Positions 9,215 to 17,695 of a DNA stretch of 64,000 nt are shown here, piece by piece. Positions within the stretch are counted from its first letter, which is position 1. Every line of letters begins with the position of its first letter. The stretch comes from Phycicoccus sp. HDW14 (GTDB lineage: Bacteria; Actinomycetota; Actinomycetes; Actinomycetales; Dermatophilaceae), in NCBI RefSeq assembly GCF_011383005.1, contig NZ_CP049935.1:62001-126000 (forward strand), given 5' to 3'. The position numbers were made by a program, and so were the translations under genes. The notes beneath the pieces are model-generated. The model saw only the letters and a list, made by a program, of their open reading frames with translations. It ran no database searches and was not told the origin of the DNA.

Positions 9215-9820
9215 TCACGCTTGGGTGGGTGAGCTCTGCGTCACTCGGACGGACAGGTCGCGGCCGAGGTAGGCGGCGAGCTGCTCGTGGGGGGCTGCGT
9301 CCGGGCGGGCGGTCACCGCGGGATCGAAGACGCCTGGCATCCGGTAGTCGTCGACTCCGCCCATCGCGTGCATTGCTTCCAGCAGGCCGGCGCACAGCTC
9401 CTCGTCGAGGAGGTGCTGCTGTCCGGTGGCGCACGCGAGGTCGGCACCGTGTGCGACGAGCTCGGTCAGGTGGATGACGGCGGCCAGGCCGAGTGGGAGC
9501 CGCCCGAGGGAGATGGTCACCATTTGCTCAGGTGACAGGGGGCCACCCCACGCATCCGCGTCGAGGGCTGCTGCGACCTCGAATGCGTGGGTCGGGTTGT
9601 CGCCCAGCCAGTCCGAGTCGTGGTCTGCTGGCGGCTGCTGCCCGGTCAGCTCCGCTGCGAAGATCCGCATGCCGCCGACGGTGTGGTTGAGCACCTCTCG
9701 GACGTCCCAGTCGACGCAGGGGGTGGGTTGGCCCCAGTCGTCGACGTGGATGCCGTCGACGATCGGTCGCAGCACGTCGAGGGCGCGCTCGATCTGGGAG
9801 GTGAGGTCATGCAGGTTCAT
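9215..9820 (-). CDS. DinB-like/TIGR03086-type mycothiol-dependent metal-binding protein
   Basis: A 201-residue four-helix DinB-superfamily protein. The N-terminal signature TPCVDWDVREVLNHTVGG is typical of the actinobacterial TIGR03086/mycothiol maleylpyruvate isomerase N-terminal group; the His in LNHTV and the HLTELVAHGAD helix supply the usual three-His metal site. The C-terminal AAPHEQLAAYLGRDLSV matches the family ending. Such proteins are thought to catalyse mycothiol-dependent thiol transfer, but the substrate is unknown here. ATG 9820 has AAGGAG seven bases upstream. It lies 46 bases behind the CPBP protease gene on the same strand and probably shares its transcript. Confidence 0.8.
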   Translation of the reverse strand: MNLHDLTSQIERALDVLRPIVDGIHVDDWGQPTPCVDWDVREVLNHTVGGMRIFAAELTGQQPPADHDSDWLGDNPTHAFEVAAALDADAWGGPLSPEQMVTISLGRLPLGLAAVIHLTELVAHGADLACATGQQHLLDEELCAGLLEAMHAMGGVDDYRMPGVFDPAVTARPDAAPHEQLAAYLGRDLSVRVTQSSPTQA

Positions 9821-9866
9821 CAGGAACTCCTTGTTTCGGTGGTGAGGGGGTGGGAAGCGGCGGAGG

Positions 9867-10748
9867 TCAGGCGGCCACGTCGTGCAACAGCCGCCCGCGG
9901 GTCGCGACTGCGGCCAGGACGGCGAGCCCCGTGGTGACGGCACCGGCGGTCCAGATCAGGGCGCGGTCGGAGCCGACGACGCCGACGTAGAGGCAGGTGG
10001 CGTTGAACGCGGCGTGGAAGAGCGCCGCGACGAGCACCGCCCCGCGACCGGCGTTGACCACGGCGCTCATGAGGACGCGGGTGGGGACGATCAGCAGGAC
10101 GAAGGCGAGGAAGGGCAGCCCGTGGTCGCGCTCGCCGGGCACGTTGAGCAGCGGCAGGTGCCACAGCCCCCAGATGACACCGAGGACCAGGCTCGCGGCC
10201 AGCGGTCGTAGCCGAACCTGCAGTCGCGGCATCAGCACCCCGGTCCACCCGGCCTCCTCGGTGAGCAGGAACAGGCCGATGGCGTAGCAGAAGTACAGCG
10301 CGCAGCCGGCCAGGCCCTCGCTCTGCCCCAGATGGACGGGCCGCCCGGCGGCGACGGTGAGGCCGAGCGTGGTGGCCCCGATGACGACCGGTACGGCGAC
10401 CGCCGCCGCGTAGACCCACAGCGGGCCCCTCCAGCGCAGGACCCGGCGGGTGAGGTCGGCCAGGGCCGGGCGGCCACCGATCAGCAGCACCCCCACGACG
10501 ATGCTCGGGGTCAGCACCCACAGCGCCACACCCTGCGGAAGCCGCCAACCGATCAGGTCGTGCGCCTGCGCGATCGCCGAACCCCACACCACCCACGGCA
10601 TCAGGAACATGGCGGCGATCGCGATGGCGAGGTGGCGGTTGCCGGCAGTCCTGGCGACGACGGCATCCTCGATCGTGGTGGTGGCTGCCGCCGTGCTCGG
10701 CGTCCCGTGCTCGGCACGGTCGGGTGTGGTCTGCGGTGTGCTTCGCAT
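9867..10748 (-). CDS. CPBP family intramembrane metalloprotease
   Basis: A 293-residue membrane protein with about eight hydrophobic segments. CPBP (Rce1/Abi) motifs are present: EEAGWTG (the EExxxR-like motif 1, with Thr-Gly instead of Arg-Gly), WGLWHLPLL (motif 2 with the metal His) and HAAFNA (motif 3). The family includes CAAX-type proteases and bacteriocin self-immunity proteins. The start ATG 10748 is preceded by GGAAA. Downstream, 46 bases away, is the DinB-like gene. Eighty bases upstream of its start is a 42-bp element shared with the DUF1453-kinase-regulator operon, so it is the likely target of the adjacent response regulator. Confidence 0.8.
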   Translation of the reverse strand: MRSTPQTTPDRAEHGTPSTAAATTTIEDAVVARTAGNRHLAIAIAAMFLMPWVVWGSAIAQAHDLIGWRLPQGVALWVLTPSIVVGVLLIGGRPALADLTRRVLRWRGPLWVYAAAVAVPVVIGATTLGLTVAAGRPVHLGQSEGLAGCALYFCYAIGLFLLTEEAGWTGVLMPRLQVRLRPLAASLVLGVIWGLWHLPLLNVPGERDHGLPFLAFVLLIVPTRVLMSAVVNAGRGAVLVAALFHAAFNATCLYVGVVGSDRALIWTAGAVTTGLAVLAAVATRGRLLHDVAA

Positions 10749-10828
10749 CGTCGGGTTTCCGTTCGGGAGTGGGTGACTGGGGCTGGTCACAACTCTCGCG
10801 ACATGCCCCAGTTCGGCCATCGCCGCAC

Positions 10829-10870
10829 GGGTTGAAACCTGGAAGGCCCGGTCTCAACCCCAGGGTGGAG
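10829..10870 (-). promoter_or_regulatory. Shared 42-bp regulatory element, copy A
   Basis: Reads GGGTTGAAACCTG, a 14-base variable middle, then CTCAACCCCAGGGTGGAG. The outer parts hold an inverted repeat GGGTTGA/TCAACCC. It lies exactly 80 bases before the CPBP start at 10748. Copy B at 13412-13453 is the same length, identical at about 31 of 42 positions, and also exactly 80 bases before its gene. The NarL-type regulator encoded between them is the obvious candidate ligand (inference). Confidence 0.6.
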
Positions 10871-10922
10871 CGCGGCGCCGCGGCATCGTCGGATGCCGTC
10901 CGCTCGGCGGGGCGGGCGGCGT

Positions 10923-11600
10923 TCAGTCGTGTGGGACCCGGCCCGTGCGGTAGGCGTAGGCGACCAGGGCGGCCCGGTCGCGGCATCCGGTCTTGGCGAG
11001 CAGGTGGTTGACGTGGGTCTTGACCGTGGCCTCCGAGACGTAGAGCCGCTGCGCGATCTCGGTGTTGCTGAGCCCGCGCGCGATCTCGGTCAGCACGTCG
11101 AGCTCACGTGCGGTGAGGCCGTCGTCGATCGGCTCCGGTGTCGCCGATTGGATGCCCACGTGGGCGCCGGCAGCCAGGGCTTCCAGGAGGCGGCGCTGCA
11201 CCGACGGGTCGAGCTGCGCGTCGCCGGCCGCCACGGACAGCACCGCCGTGCGGATCTCGTCGGCGCCGGCATCCTTGGTGAGGAACCCTCGGGCGCCGGC
11301 CTGCAGCGCCCCGAACACCCACTGGTCGTCGGCGTAGGTGGTGAGCACCACCACGCGGGCCCGGGCGCCGCGGGCGGCCAGCTGTCGGGTGGCCTCGACG
11401 CCGTCCACCGTCGGCATGTTCAGGTCCATCAGCACCACGTCGGGGTCGACGTCCTGAACCTGACGTACGGCGTCGGCACCGTCAACGGCTACGCCGACGA
11501 CCTCGATGCCGTCGAGCAGGCCGAGCATCATGGCCAAACCGTCTCGGACCACTTTCTGGTCGTCGACCACGAGCACCCGCACAGGGGTGTTGGCGTTCAC
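10923..11600 (-). CDS. NarL/FixJ-type response regulator
   Basis: A 225-residue two-domain regulator. Receiver domain: acidic pair D13/D14 in LVVDDQK, phospho-acceptor D59 in LMDLNMP, switch T87 in VVLTTYAD and K109 in GFLTKDAG. The C-terminal LuxR-type helix-turn-helix reads LTARELDVLTEIARGLSN, then EIAQRLYVSEATVKTHVN. The GTG start at 11600 overlaps the stop of the kinase gene (GTGA), so the pair is translationally coupled. It should be phosphorylated by that kinase and bind DNA as a dimer. Candidate targets are the two 42-bp elements upstream of the CPBP gene and of its own operon. Confidence 0.92.
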   Translation of the reverse strand: MNANTPVRVLVVDDQKVVRDGLAMMLGLLDGIEVVGVAVDGADAVRQVQDVDPDVVLMDLNMPTVDGVEATRQLAARGARARVVVLTTYADDQWVFGALQAGARGFLTKDAGADEIRTAVLSVAAGDAQLDPSVQRRLLEALAAGAHVGIQSATPEPIDDGLTARELDVLTEIARGLSNTEIAQRLYVSEATVKTHVNHLLAKTGCRDRAALVAYAYRTGRVPHD

Positions 11601-12766
11601 CGGGGCACCTCCGGCTTGGCTCTGGGCATGGTCAGGCACACCCGCCACCCGTCGGCGTGCGGCCCGGCCTCGAGGTGACCACCGGCCAGGGCCGCCCGCT
11701 CGGCCAGGCCGGTCAGGCCGAACCCGCCCGAGGGCAGCCCGGTGGGGGTGCCGCCGTGGTCGGTGACCTCGACGGTGACGTGGGCGGGCGTCCAGGTGAC
11801 GATGACCTCGGTGAGCGCCCCACTGGCGTGCTTGGCGACGTTGGCCAGGGCTTCCTGGGCCGCCCGATACAGGGGCAGGCCCAGTTCGGGCGCCAGCGCA
11901 CCGGGCTCACCGTCGACGCGATAGGTGACCGCCGCGCCGGTGGCGAGCCGGGCGTGCTCGACGAGCTCGGGGATCTGCTCCGGACCGGGCAGCGCCTCCC
12001 CGCGCAACGTCGCGACCGCCCGCTTGGCGCCGGCCATCCCGCTGCGAGCCAGGCCCTGGGCGTTACTGACCTGTTCGACGAGCCGGGGGTCGGCATGGGT
12101 GTGCTCGGCCAGCAGCCGGGCACCCTCCAGCTGCACGGCCAGGCCCGACAGGGTGTGTGCCAGCACGTCGTGCAGCTCGCGCGCGATCCGGCCGCGCTCG
12201 GCGAGCACGGCGGACTCCTCGCGAGCCCGGCGGGTCTCGGCCTCGAGCCGCAGCATCTCCTGCGCGCGGTCGTTCGCGTCGCGGTTGGCCCCCGCGAACG
12301 CGGCTGCGACGAGCAGGAAGCCCGCGCCGATCGCCACGTTGAGAGCGGCCCCGGTGGGGTTGCTCGAGGTCGAACCCTCCGCCCACGCCAGGGCCGCGAT
12401 CACGACCGCCCCGGCCACGATCGCGGGTCGACGGCCCAACCTCAAACCGATCCCGGCCACCGTCATGAACGACAGGATGTAGGCCGGACCGTGGGGGTTG
12501 AGGCGGTCGATGACCGCCCCGATGAGCCCCGCTGCGACCAGGCAGGCGAACAGGATGCGCTGGTCGGTCACCCGGGGGCTGAGCGAGACCAGCCACAGGC
12601 CCAGGCCGACCACGGTCAACGTCACGACCACGACCCGTGCCGTCCCGTCGGGGAGCTCACCCAAGACGGTTCCCACGCCCACGAACCCGGCGGCCACCCA
12701 CCCGGCGACGACCAGGACCCGCCGAAGATCGGCGGGCCGGTCGTCACGAGTCGTGCTCTCGACCAT
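11597..12766 (-). CDS. NarL-type sensor histidine kinase (HisKA_3)
   Basis: A 389-residue membrane kinase. The first ~160 residues carry five or six hydrophobic segments with almost no loops, so it probably senses a membrane-embedded or lipid signal. A short coiled coil follows, then the HisKA_3 phosphorylation helix ERGRIARELHDVLAHTL with H199, and a HATPase_c domain with N-box ALANVAKHA and G-boxes VTDHGGTPTG and GGFGLTGLAERA. ATG 12766 has AGGAG six bases upstream. It is second in a DUF1453-kinase-regulator operon, 34 bases after the first gene, and overlaps the regulator by four bases. The layout resembles cell-envelope stress systems, but the signal is unknown. Confidence 0.92.
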   Translation of the reverse strand: MVESTTRDDRPADLRRVLVVAGWVAAGFVGVGTVLGELPDGTARVVVVTLTVVGLGLWLVSLSPRVTDQRILFACLVAAGLIGAVIDRLNPHGPAYILSFMTVAGIGLRLGRRPAIVAGAVVIAALAWAEGSTSSNPTGAALNVAIGAGFLLVAAAFAGANRDANDRAQEMLRLEAETRRAREESAVLAERGRIARELHDVLAHTLSGLAVQLEGARLLAEHTHADPRLVEQVSNAQGLARSGMAGAKRAVATLRGEALPGPEQIPELVEHARLATGAAVTYRVDGEPGALAPELGLPLYRAAQEALANVAKHASGALTEVIVTWTPAHVTVEVTDHGGTPTGLPSGGFGLTGLAERAALAGGHLEAGPHADGWRVCLTMPRAKPEVPR

Positions 12767-12800
12767 CGTGCTCCTCGCGTGACGCCAGACATTCTGCGGG

Positions 12801-13331
12801 TCAACGGTAGAGGGCGACGGGGCCCTCGGTCAGCACCTGCTGGTTCGGCAGGCGGGCCGCGCGCAGGCCGGTCACGGCCAGGCGGCTTACGACCATGGCC
12901 AGCGCCATGATGACGAACGCCGCCGTCCAGGCGTCCGCGCCGGTGATCAGGTGTGCCCGGGAGAACTCGCCGATGTCGCGGGCGAACCAGTGCTCCGCGC
13001 CGTACGCGAACAGGACACGGCCCCCGATCACCGCCACCCAGATGGCCACGAACGCGGCGCCGGCGGTCGCCAGGACCCGCTCACCGTCGCGGTGCACGCG
13101 CACCGTGAGGGCGGCGAGAACCCCGAGCAGCACGCCCACCACGAGACCGACGAGCTCGAGCTGCCCGTCGTTGCCCAGGGTGGGCAGGTCGTTGAGGTAG
13201 AACCAGCCGGCGCTGGCGACGATGACCAGGGGCACAGTCACCCGGCGCCGGGTCAGCGTGCGGGTTCCCAGGTTGCTCGAGATGATCCAGGCGAGAAGTG
13301 CGAGGTTGAGGAAGTACTGGCTGGTGGTCAT
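12801..13331 (-). CDS. DUF1453/CcdC-like membrane protein
   Basis: A 176-residue integral membrane protein with about five hydrophobic segments. The opening YFLNLALLAWIISSNLGTR and a core VLLGVLAALTVRVHRDGERV resemble the DUF1453 (CcdC-like) group often found beside NarL-type two-component genes. ATG 13331 is preceded by AGGAG eight bases upstream. It heads the operon with the sensor kinase and response regulator, so it may be an accessory sensor or the product the system controls. The 42-bp element copy B lies 80 bases before it, suggesting autoregulation. Confidence 0.7.
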   Translation of the reverse strand: MTTSQYFLNLALLAWIISSNLGTRTLTRRRVTVPLVIVASAGWFYLNDLPTLGNDGQLELVGLVVGVLLGVLAALTVRVHRDGERVLATAGAAFVAIWVAVIGGRVLFAYGAEHWFARDIGEFSRAHLITGADAWTAAFVIMALAMVVSRLAVTGLRAARLPNQQVLTEGPVALYR

Positions 13332-13411
13332 GGCTGCTGCTCCTGGTCGAGGTGGTCCAACTGGTGTGCCACCACTGTCGCCAGCACGCGGAGCTCGTCG
13401 CGTCGCCTCCC

Positions 13412-13455
13412 GGGTGGAAACCTGCGCGCTACCCTCTCCACCCCCGGGTGGAGAG
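13412..13455 (-). promoter_or_regulatory. Shared 42-bp regulatory element, copy B, with perfect palindrome
   Basis: Begins GGGTGGAAACCTG and ends CCCCCGGGTGGAG. Its right part is a perfect inverted repeat: CTCTCCACCC (13434-13443), two bases, GGGTGGAGAG (13446-13455). The element starts 80 bases before the DUF1453 gene start. See copy A at 10829-10870. Likely operator of the two-component operon; the palindrome could alternatively serve as a terminator for the SDR gene ending at 13531. Confidence 0.6.
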
Positions 13456-13530
13456 ACGGGGCGGCCGGCCGTCAGCGGGTTCGATCCCGGCTCAGCTCAG
13501 CAGCCGCAGCAGGCCCTCAGCGCTCTGCGG

Positions 13531-14322
13531 TCACAGCCCCAACGACCCGTCGACCGTGATCACCTGACCGGTGACGTAGGACGAGCGCGACGAACAGAGC
13601 CAGAGCACGGCATCAGCGATCTCGCTCGGCTCCCCGATGCGGCGCATGGCGATCATCGACCGGTATCGGTCCTCACGCTCCTGGCGCTGGGCCGCCGTAC
13701 ACGCCTGCAGGTTCCTCTCGAGCATCGGGGTGCGGATCGCCCCGGGCCGGATCGCGTTGATCCGAACGCCTTGGGCGGCGAACTCCTTCGCCGCTGCCAC
13801 GGTGAGCGCCTCCACGCCGGACTTGGCGGCCGCGTAGCTGCCGGTACCCGCCAACCGCAGCTGCGCGTCCATCGAGGAGGTGTTCACGATCGAGCCCCCG
13901 CCCCCGGCGAGCAACGCCGGAAGCTCGTGCCTCATGCACAACCAGACGCTGGTCAGGCTGGCACGCACGATGCCCTCGAACTCGGCCAGCTCCATCGCGG
14001 TGAAACCCCCCTCCCCCGTCGCGGCCTCGGTGTTCGCGGCATTGTTGAACGCGTGGTCGATCCTGCCGAAACGCGCCACGACGTCCGTGACCAGGGCCGC
14101 CACCGCCGAGTCGTCCGTCACGTCGGCAGCGAAGAACTCCACCTCCCCGAACGCGCCCAGCGCCTCGGCGGCCTGCCGCCCCCGCTCAGCAGACCGGCCG
14201 CAGACGGCCACCGCGGCACCACCTTCCAAGAAGGCCCGAGCAGTGGCGAAGCCGATCCCTGACGAACCACCGGTCACCAGCGCGACCTGCCCCGCAAACT
14301 CAAGATCAGCAGCATTTGCCAT
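13531..14322 (-). CDS. Short-chain dehydrogenase/reductase (SDR)
   Basis: A 263-residue classical SDR, the usual length. The cofactor motif TGGSSGIG is at residues 17-24, NNAAN near 93-97 (NNAG equivalent), the catalytic Ser at 149/150 in NTSSMDAQ, and Tyr163/Lys167 in YAAAK. The C-terminal substrate-side sequence RIGEPSEIADAVLWLCS and YVTGQVITVDGS are typical. The absence of Arg after TGG and Asp in the first beta-alpha-beta favours no firm call between NAD and NADP. I start at ATG 14322, the residue before the usual SDR beginning; upstream in-frame codons look non-coding. Substrate unknown. It stands alone between unrelated genes. Confidence 0.88.
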   Translation of the reverse strand: MANAADLEFAGQVALVTGGSSGIGFATARAFLEGGAAVAVCGRSAERGRQAAEALGAFGEVEFFAADVTDDSAVAALVTDVVARFGRIDHAFNNAANTEAATGEGGFTAMELAEFEGIVRASLTSVWLCMRHELPALLAGGGGSIVNTSSMDAQLRLAGTGSYAAAKSGVEALTVAAAKEFAAQGVRINAIRPGAIRTPMLERNLQACTAAQRQEREDRYRSMIAMRRIGEPSEIADAVLWLCSSRSSYVTGQVITVDGSLGL

Positions 14323-14512
14323 GGCAAGTAATCGTAGGACGAGTAGCGAGTCTTTCGCCGTTGTGCTGGTGCCGGCGCCACCCTCCATTCCTGCTCTGGT
14401 GTCCTCGCCGGTCGCCTCGGCTAGTCATCATCGCCGACGCGGATCATTCACGAAGTCCCGCGCCCACGTGAACCGCGCTCTTCGCCGTGGCCAACTTAGG
14501 CGCAGCTGGGAT

Positions 14513-15400
14513 CTACTCCCCAGCGAGGGGTCCGTCGTGCTGGCTGACGTGGTCGTCCAGGCCGCGTAGGCACCACAGCCCCCACAGCAGCATCAGGATG
14601 TCATTGCCGACCAGGAAGCCCCACAGTGCTCCCCCGTGCAGGTTGGTCACCTTGAACATCAGGTCGCTCACGGCGTGGATGGCAGCCAGTAGCCAGATGG
14701 CGTTCGTACGCCACCGAAAGACGCCGAATCCGACACCGAAACAGAAGGCACCAAACGACTGCGCCAGCGACACGGCCAGCGGTTGTCCGAAGACGACGTT
14801 GCCCAGGTGGCTGGCACCGAACAGGGCACCGCCGACCACGGCGGAACGGCGCACGCCGAGCACACGCAACGTGTCCAGCACGACGCCGCGGTGCCACAGC
14901 TCCTCGAACACACCGGTGGCGCAGTACCCCACAACAAGCGCGGCCAAAAGGCTGACCTCCGGGAGATTGACGCCGGTCACCAACGGCGCCAGGGCGACCA
15001 CCGCCGGGATGCCGAGCGTGCCGACCTCGCGCCAGGTCGGGGGGCCGGCCGCTCCAGTGCGCCGCCACGCGCCGGCACGGCCGACGACGACCAGTGCAGC
15101 GACCGTCACGAGCAGCACCGCGAACAGCCGGGTGGCGATCACGGCCTCGTCACTGTCGCCGACCAGCGGGCCGCCCAGCAGCCCGATGGCGACCGTCAAC
15201 GCGACCGGGGCCGCCACCAAGGCCGCCGCGGTCCAGACCGGTCGGGGACGATCCGCCCACCACGCGGCGGCCCTAGGGGTGCCGGGGCCCGAAGCGCCTG
15301 CGAATGGTGAGGGCGCGGCCCGGTCGCGATCAGTTCCCGGCGCTACCCCCGGACGGGTCGCTCGTTCCGGTATCGGCCGTGACGGCTCGGAGGTGCTCAT
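14513..15400 (-). CDS. CPBP family intramembrane metalloprotease
   Basis: A 295-residue membrane protein with a ~65-residue Pro/Arg-rich cytoplasmic N-terminus and about seven hydrophobic segments. CPBP motifs are canonical: FEELWHRG (EExxxRG), FGASHLGN with the metal His, and AIHAVSDLMF. It is thus closer to the active-protease consensus than the CPBP protein at 9867-10748, which has a changed motif 1. ATG 15400 has GAGGGAG upstream. It overlaps the end of the TMEM175-like gene by about 70 bases in another frame, so the two are probably co-transcribed and coupled. Function of the pair is unknown; ion homeostasis or protein processing are guesses. Confidence 0.82.
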   Translation of the reverse strand: MSTSEPSRPIPERATRPGVAPGTDRDRAAPSPFAGASGPGTPRAAAWWADRPRPVWTAAALVAAPVALTVAIGLLGGPLVGDSDEAVIATRLFAVLLVTVAALVVVGRAGAWRRTGAAGPPTWREVGTLGIPAVVALAPLVTGVNLPEVSLLAALVVGYCATGVFEELWHRGVVLDTLRVLGVRRSAVVGGALFGASHLGNVVFGQPLAVSLAQSFGAFCFGVGFGVFRWRTNAIWLLAAIHAVSDLMFKVTNLHGGALWGFLVGNDILMLLWGLWCLRGLDDHVSQHDGPLAGE

Positions 15401-16100
15401 CTGCGGCTCCCTCGTTGTCGGGTGTGGACGGTTGTACGGGTGGGGTGCCGGCCGCAGCCTCGGCCGGCGGGTTGGGGGCCCAACGCAGCGCGATGCGGAC
15501 CTCGACCACACGAAGCAGGGCCAGGGCCAGCAGGCCGACGAGGCCGAGATCCGGGTCGACCAGTGCCAGCAGGGTGCACGCGGCGAACACGGCAGTGGTG
15601 GCCCACGCCCAACCCGTGCGGCCGTTCGTGCCGAGGTGACCGTCCACGACGGTCGTGATGGCAGAGGTGAGCCCAGACAGCACGAACATGGTGCCGATGT
15701 AGAAGGTGGCCGAGGTCGTGGTCAGCTCTCGGCCGACCACGGCGGTGGGGAACGGCAGGAACGCCACGACCAGCAGCCAGAGCATGTTCAGCGGCCGCAG
15801 AGCCGAGATGTCGACATCCGCCTCGACAACTCGTCGGTACGCACTCCCGTGCGCCGCCCAGAACACGTAGATGACCAGGAAACTGATGATGAATGACAGC
15901 ACCAGGTCCCAATGCTCGGTGAAGAACGCACTCAGGCGGTCGGCCTCGACCTCGCCCGACATCTCCACCAGAGGCAGCACGAGCAACGTCATAGCGATCG
16001 CGGTCACCGCGTCGGTGAGCGTGATGGCACAGTCGACTCCCGGACCATCACCCTTGTCGGGGGCCGGTCGTCGCCGTGACTGAGCCGCTGCCACGGGCAA
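15330..16100 (-). CDS. TMEM175/DUF1211-like membrane protein
   Basis: A 256-residue protein resembling the bacterial TMEM175 (DUF1211) potassium-channel family, seen in ITLTDAVTAIAMTLLVLPL, FIISFLVIYVFWAAHGSAYR and LNMLWLLVVAFLPFPTAVVG. Six hydrophobic segments fit a single-repeat bacterial channel. The family pore motif is usually F-S-D after an Arg; here the position reads L-T-D with no preceding Arg, so conduction may differ or be lost. The C-terminal ~50 residues are Pro/Ala/Ser-rich. The ATG at 16100 is chosen as the longest frame; an ATG inside TAIAMTLL is too late. Overlaps the following CPBP gene. Confidence 0.72.
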   Translation of the reverse strand: MPVAAAQSRRRPAPDKGDGPGVDCAITLTDAVTAIAMTLLVLPLVEMSGEVEADRLSAFFTEHWDLVLSFIISFLVIYVFWAAHGSAYRRVVEADVDISALRPLNMLWLLVVAFLPFPTAVVGRELTTTSATFYIGTMFVLSGLTSAITTVVDGHLGTNGRTGWAWATTAVFAACTLLALVDPDLGLVGLLALALLRVVEVRIALRWAPNPPAEAAAGTPPVQPSTPDNEGAADEHLRAVTADTGTSDPSGGSAGN

Positions 16101-16408
16101 AATATGGCAGAACCCCGGTGCTGTTTTCCAGCCCGGTTGTGCCAGGGCACAGAGTTTGCAACAGCCTCAGTGTCGCGCGGCCAAACAGCGCCCGTCATAG
16201 GAGCACCCATCACAACGGACTTCGAGATGGCACTGCGCAATGCCACACTCACCGCCAGGTACACATGCCACCAGGAGATGTGCGGCCCGCCGTCCTTGGG
16301 CGGGGCAATGCGGCCTCCCCGGGACTCGCCCGGCTCTTTGGCGGACCCGCGTCTCATCGCCGCCAGGCGGCGTCTCGCGGCGGGAGTGGGGTGGAAAGTG
16401 GGCTCGGG
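16101..16408. other. Intergenic region, 308 bp, no gene recognised
   Basis: Lies between the DUF1801 gene (ending 16409) and the TMEM175-like gene (starting 16100), both on the minus strand. It holds a TGGCACAACC...GGTTCTGCCA pair around 16104-16148 and the AT-rich string GCAAAATATGG near 16097-16107, unusual here and possibly promoter or operator for the TMEM175-like gene. No supported reading frame. Confidence 0.45.
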
Positions 16409-16849
16409 TCACGTGTCGCCGTCCCCGCGAGCCGTCGCCGCGGCCTTCAGCACACGCCAGCCGCCGGCCCGGTTGTTGGCAATGATCTGACGCAGCATGT
16501 CCGTCAGTGGCCCGACCGGGACCGGATCGCCCTCGTGGAAGGCAATCGTCCGCGCGGTGCTGTTGTCGTGGCCGCCGGTGCTGTTGTCGTGGCCGCCGGT
16601 GATGATGCCGTGCGGGTCGGGGACGATCGCCCCGTCGTAGGTGAACAGGTTCACGTGGTCCTTGGCCGCGAGCAGGGCGCACACGTTGCCCTCGAGCACG
16701 AAGTAGGGCTGGCCCCTGCGTTTGACGGTCTCCTGGACGTCGGGGTCGGCCGCGTGGATCACCTCGCGCAGGCGACGCCACAGGTCGATCTGCCACCAGG
16801 GTAGGCCGCGCAGGTAGTCGTCGACCCGCGGGTCGACAGGGTCGCTCAT
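16409..16849 (-). CDS. DUF1801 domain protein with internal 7-residue repeat
   Basis: A 146-residue protein of the DUF1801/YdhG-like group, recognised from DYLRGLPWWQIDLWRRLREVI and the core VKRRGQPYFVLEGNVCALLAAKDHVNLFTYDG. The family fold is small alpha/beta, often implicated in surfactant- or iron-related roles but biochemically uncharacterised. A tandem in-frame duplication gives TGGHDNSTGGHDNST at about residues 93-107, which other members would not carry. ATG 16849 is used; the ribosome site is weak. No operon partner is evident: the dienelactone hydrolase gene is divergent at 17018. Confidence 0.78.
   Translation of the reverse strand: MSDPVDPRVDDYLRGLPWWQIDLWRRLREVIHAADPDVQETVKRRGQPYFVLEGNVCALLAAKDHVNLFTYDGAIVPDPHGIITGGHDNSTGGHDNSTARTIAFHEGDPVPVGPLTDMLRQIIANNRAGGWRVLKAAATARGDGDT
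16560..16601. repeat. Tandem 21-bp repeat, two perfect copies
   Basis: The 21-bp unit CTGTTGTCGTGGCCGCCGGT plus G occurs at 16560-16580 and again at 16581-16601 without a mismatch. It is a multiple of three and adds seven residues (GGHDNST) to the DUF1801 protein. Perfect identity implies a recent slippage event. Confidence 0.9.
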
Positions 16850-17017
16850 GCCTGGACAGACTGCCCGAAGCCGGCCGACTCATCGGTCGCCCGCGCCGCA
16901 GCGGACGGGGAAGCCGGGCGCTGGGAGCAGTGGCAGCACGGCGCCACCCTCCGCCGCCCGACGTCACGAAGGGAGGTCAGGCCCTCCGGTGTCCCCGGGC
17001 TCTGACAGGATCGCGTG

Positions 17018-17584
17018 ATGGCCACGGTCGCCCTGTTCCACTCGGTGAACGGACTGCGTCCTGCCGTGGTGGCCGCCGGCGAACGGCTGCAGGCCGCCGG
17101 GCACACGGTGACGACCCCGGACCTCTTCGGCGCACGGGTGGCGGGCTCGCTCCGGGAGGGCTACGCACTGATGGAGGACGTCGGGTGGGACACGATCACC
17201 CGGCGGGCACGTGCCGCCGTCAGCGGCCTCCCGGGCGACACGGTCCTGGCCGGGCTGTCGATGGGAGCCGGGGTCGTCGGCGCCCTGCTGGCCGACCGCC
17301 GCGAGACGGCAGGGCTGCTGCTGCTGCATGGCGTCGGCGGTCAGCCCGCCGATGTGCGCGCCGGCCTGCCGGTGTGTCTGCAGGTGGCGGACCCCGATGA
17401 CATCTGCCCGCCCGGCGTCGTCACCGCCTGGCGTCAGGACCTGGTCGAGGCCGGTGCCGACGTGCACGTGCGCACGTACGCAGGCGTCGGCCACCTGTTC
17501 ACGGACCCCGACACCCCTGACCACGACGGGCAAGCCTGCGCGTCCGCGTGGTCTCACGCCCTGCGCTTCCTCGACGCGCTGTGA
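17018..17584 (+). CDS. Dienelactone hydrolase family alpha/beta hydrolase
   Basis: A 188-residue alpha/beta hydrolase. The nucleophile elbow GLSMGAG carries the catalytic Ser (family DLH usually has Cys), the acid is in VADPDDICPPG and the His in YAGVGHLFTDP. The start VALFHSVNGLRPAV and TPDLFGARVAGS match actinobacterial dienelactone-hydrolase-like proteins. ATG 17018 is preceded by AGGA seven bases upstream; the GTG at 17015 is less well spaced. Chlorocatechol breakdown is not implied: no pathway partners lie nearby. Likely a cytoplasmic esterase of unknown substrate. Confidence 0.85.
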   Translation: MATVALFHSVNGLRPAVVAAGERLQAAGHTVTTPDLFGARVAGSLREGYALMEDVGWDTITRRARAAVSGLPGDTVLAGLSMGAGVVGALLADRRETAGLLLLHGVGGQPADVRAGLPVCLQVADPDDICPPGVVTAWRQDLVEAGADVHVRTYAGVGHLFTDPDTPDHDGQACASAWSHALRFLDAL

Positions 17585-17695
17585 TCTCGCGGTGGGTCCA
17601 CGGTTGCCCTGACCGCTGGCACCGCCAACCCCCACGGGACGGAACCCCCGCCCGCCGAAGCCTGCCCGTACCACCGCAACCGACACCCCTCATCC

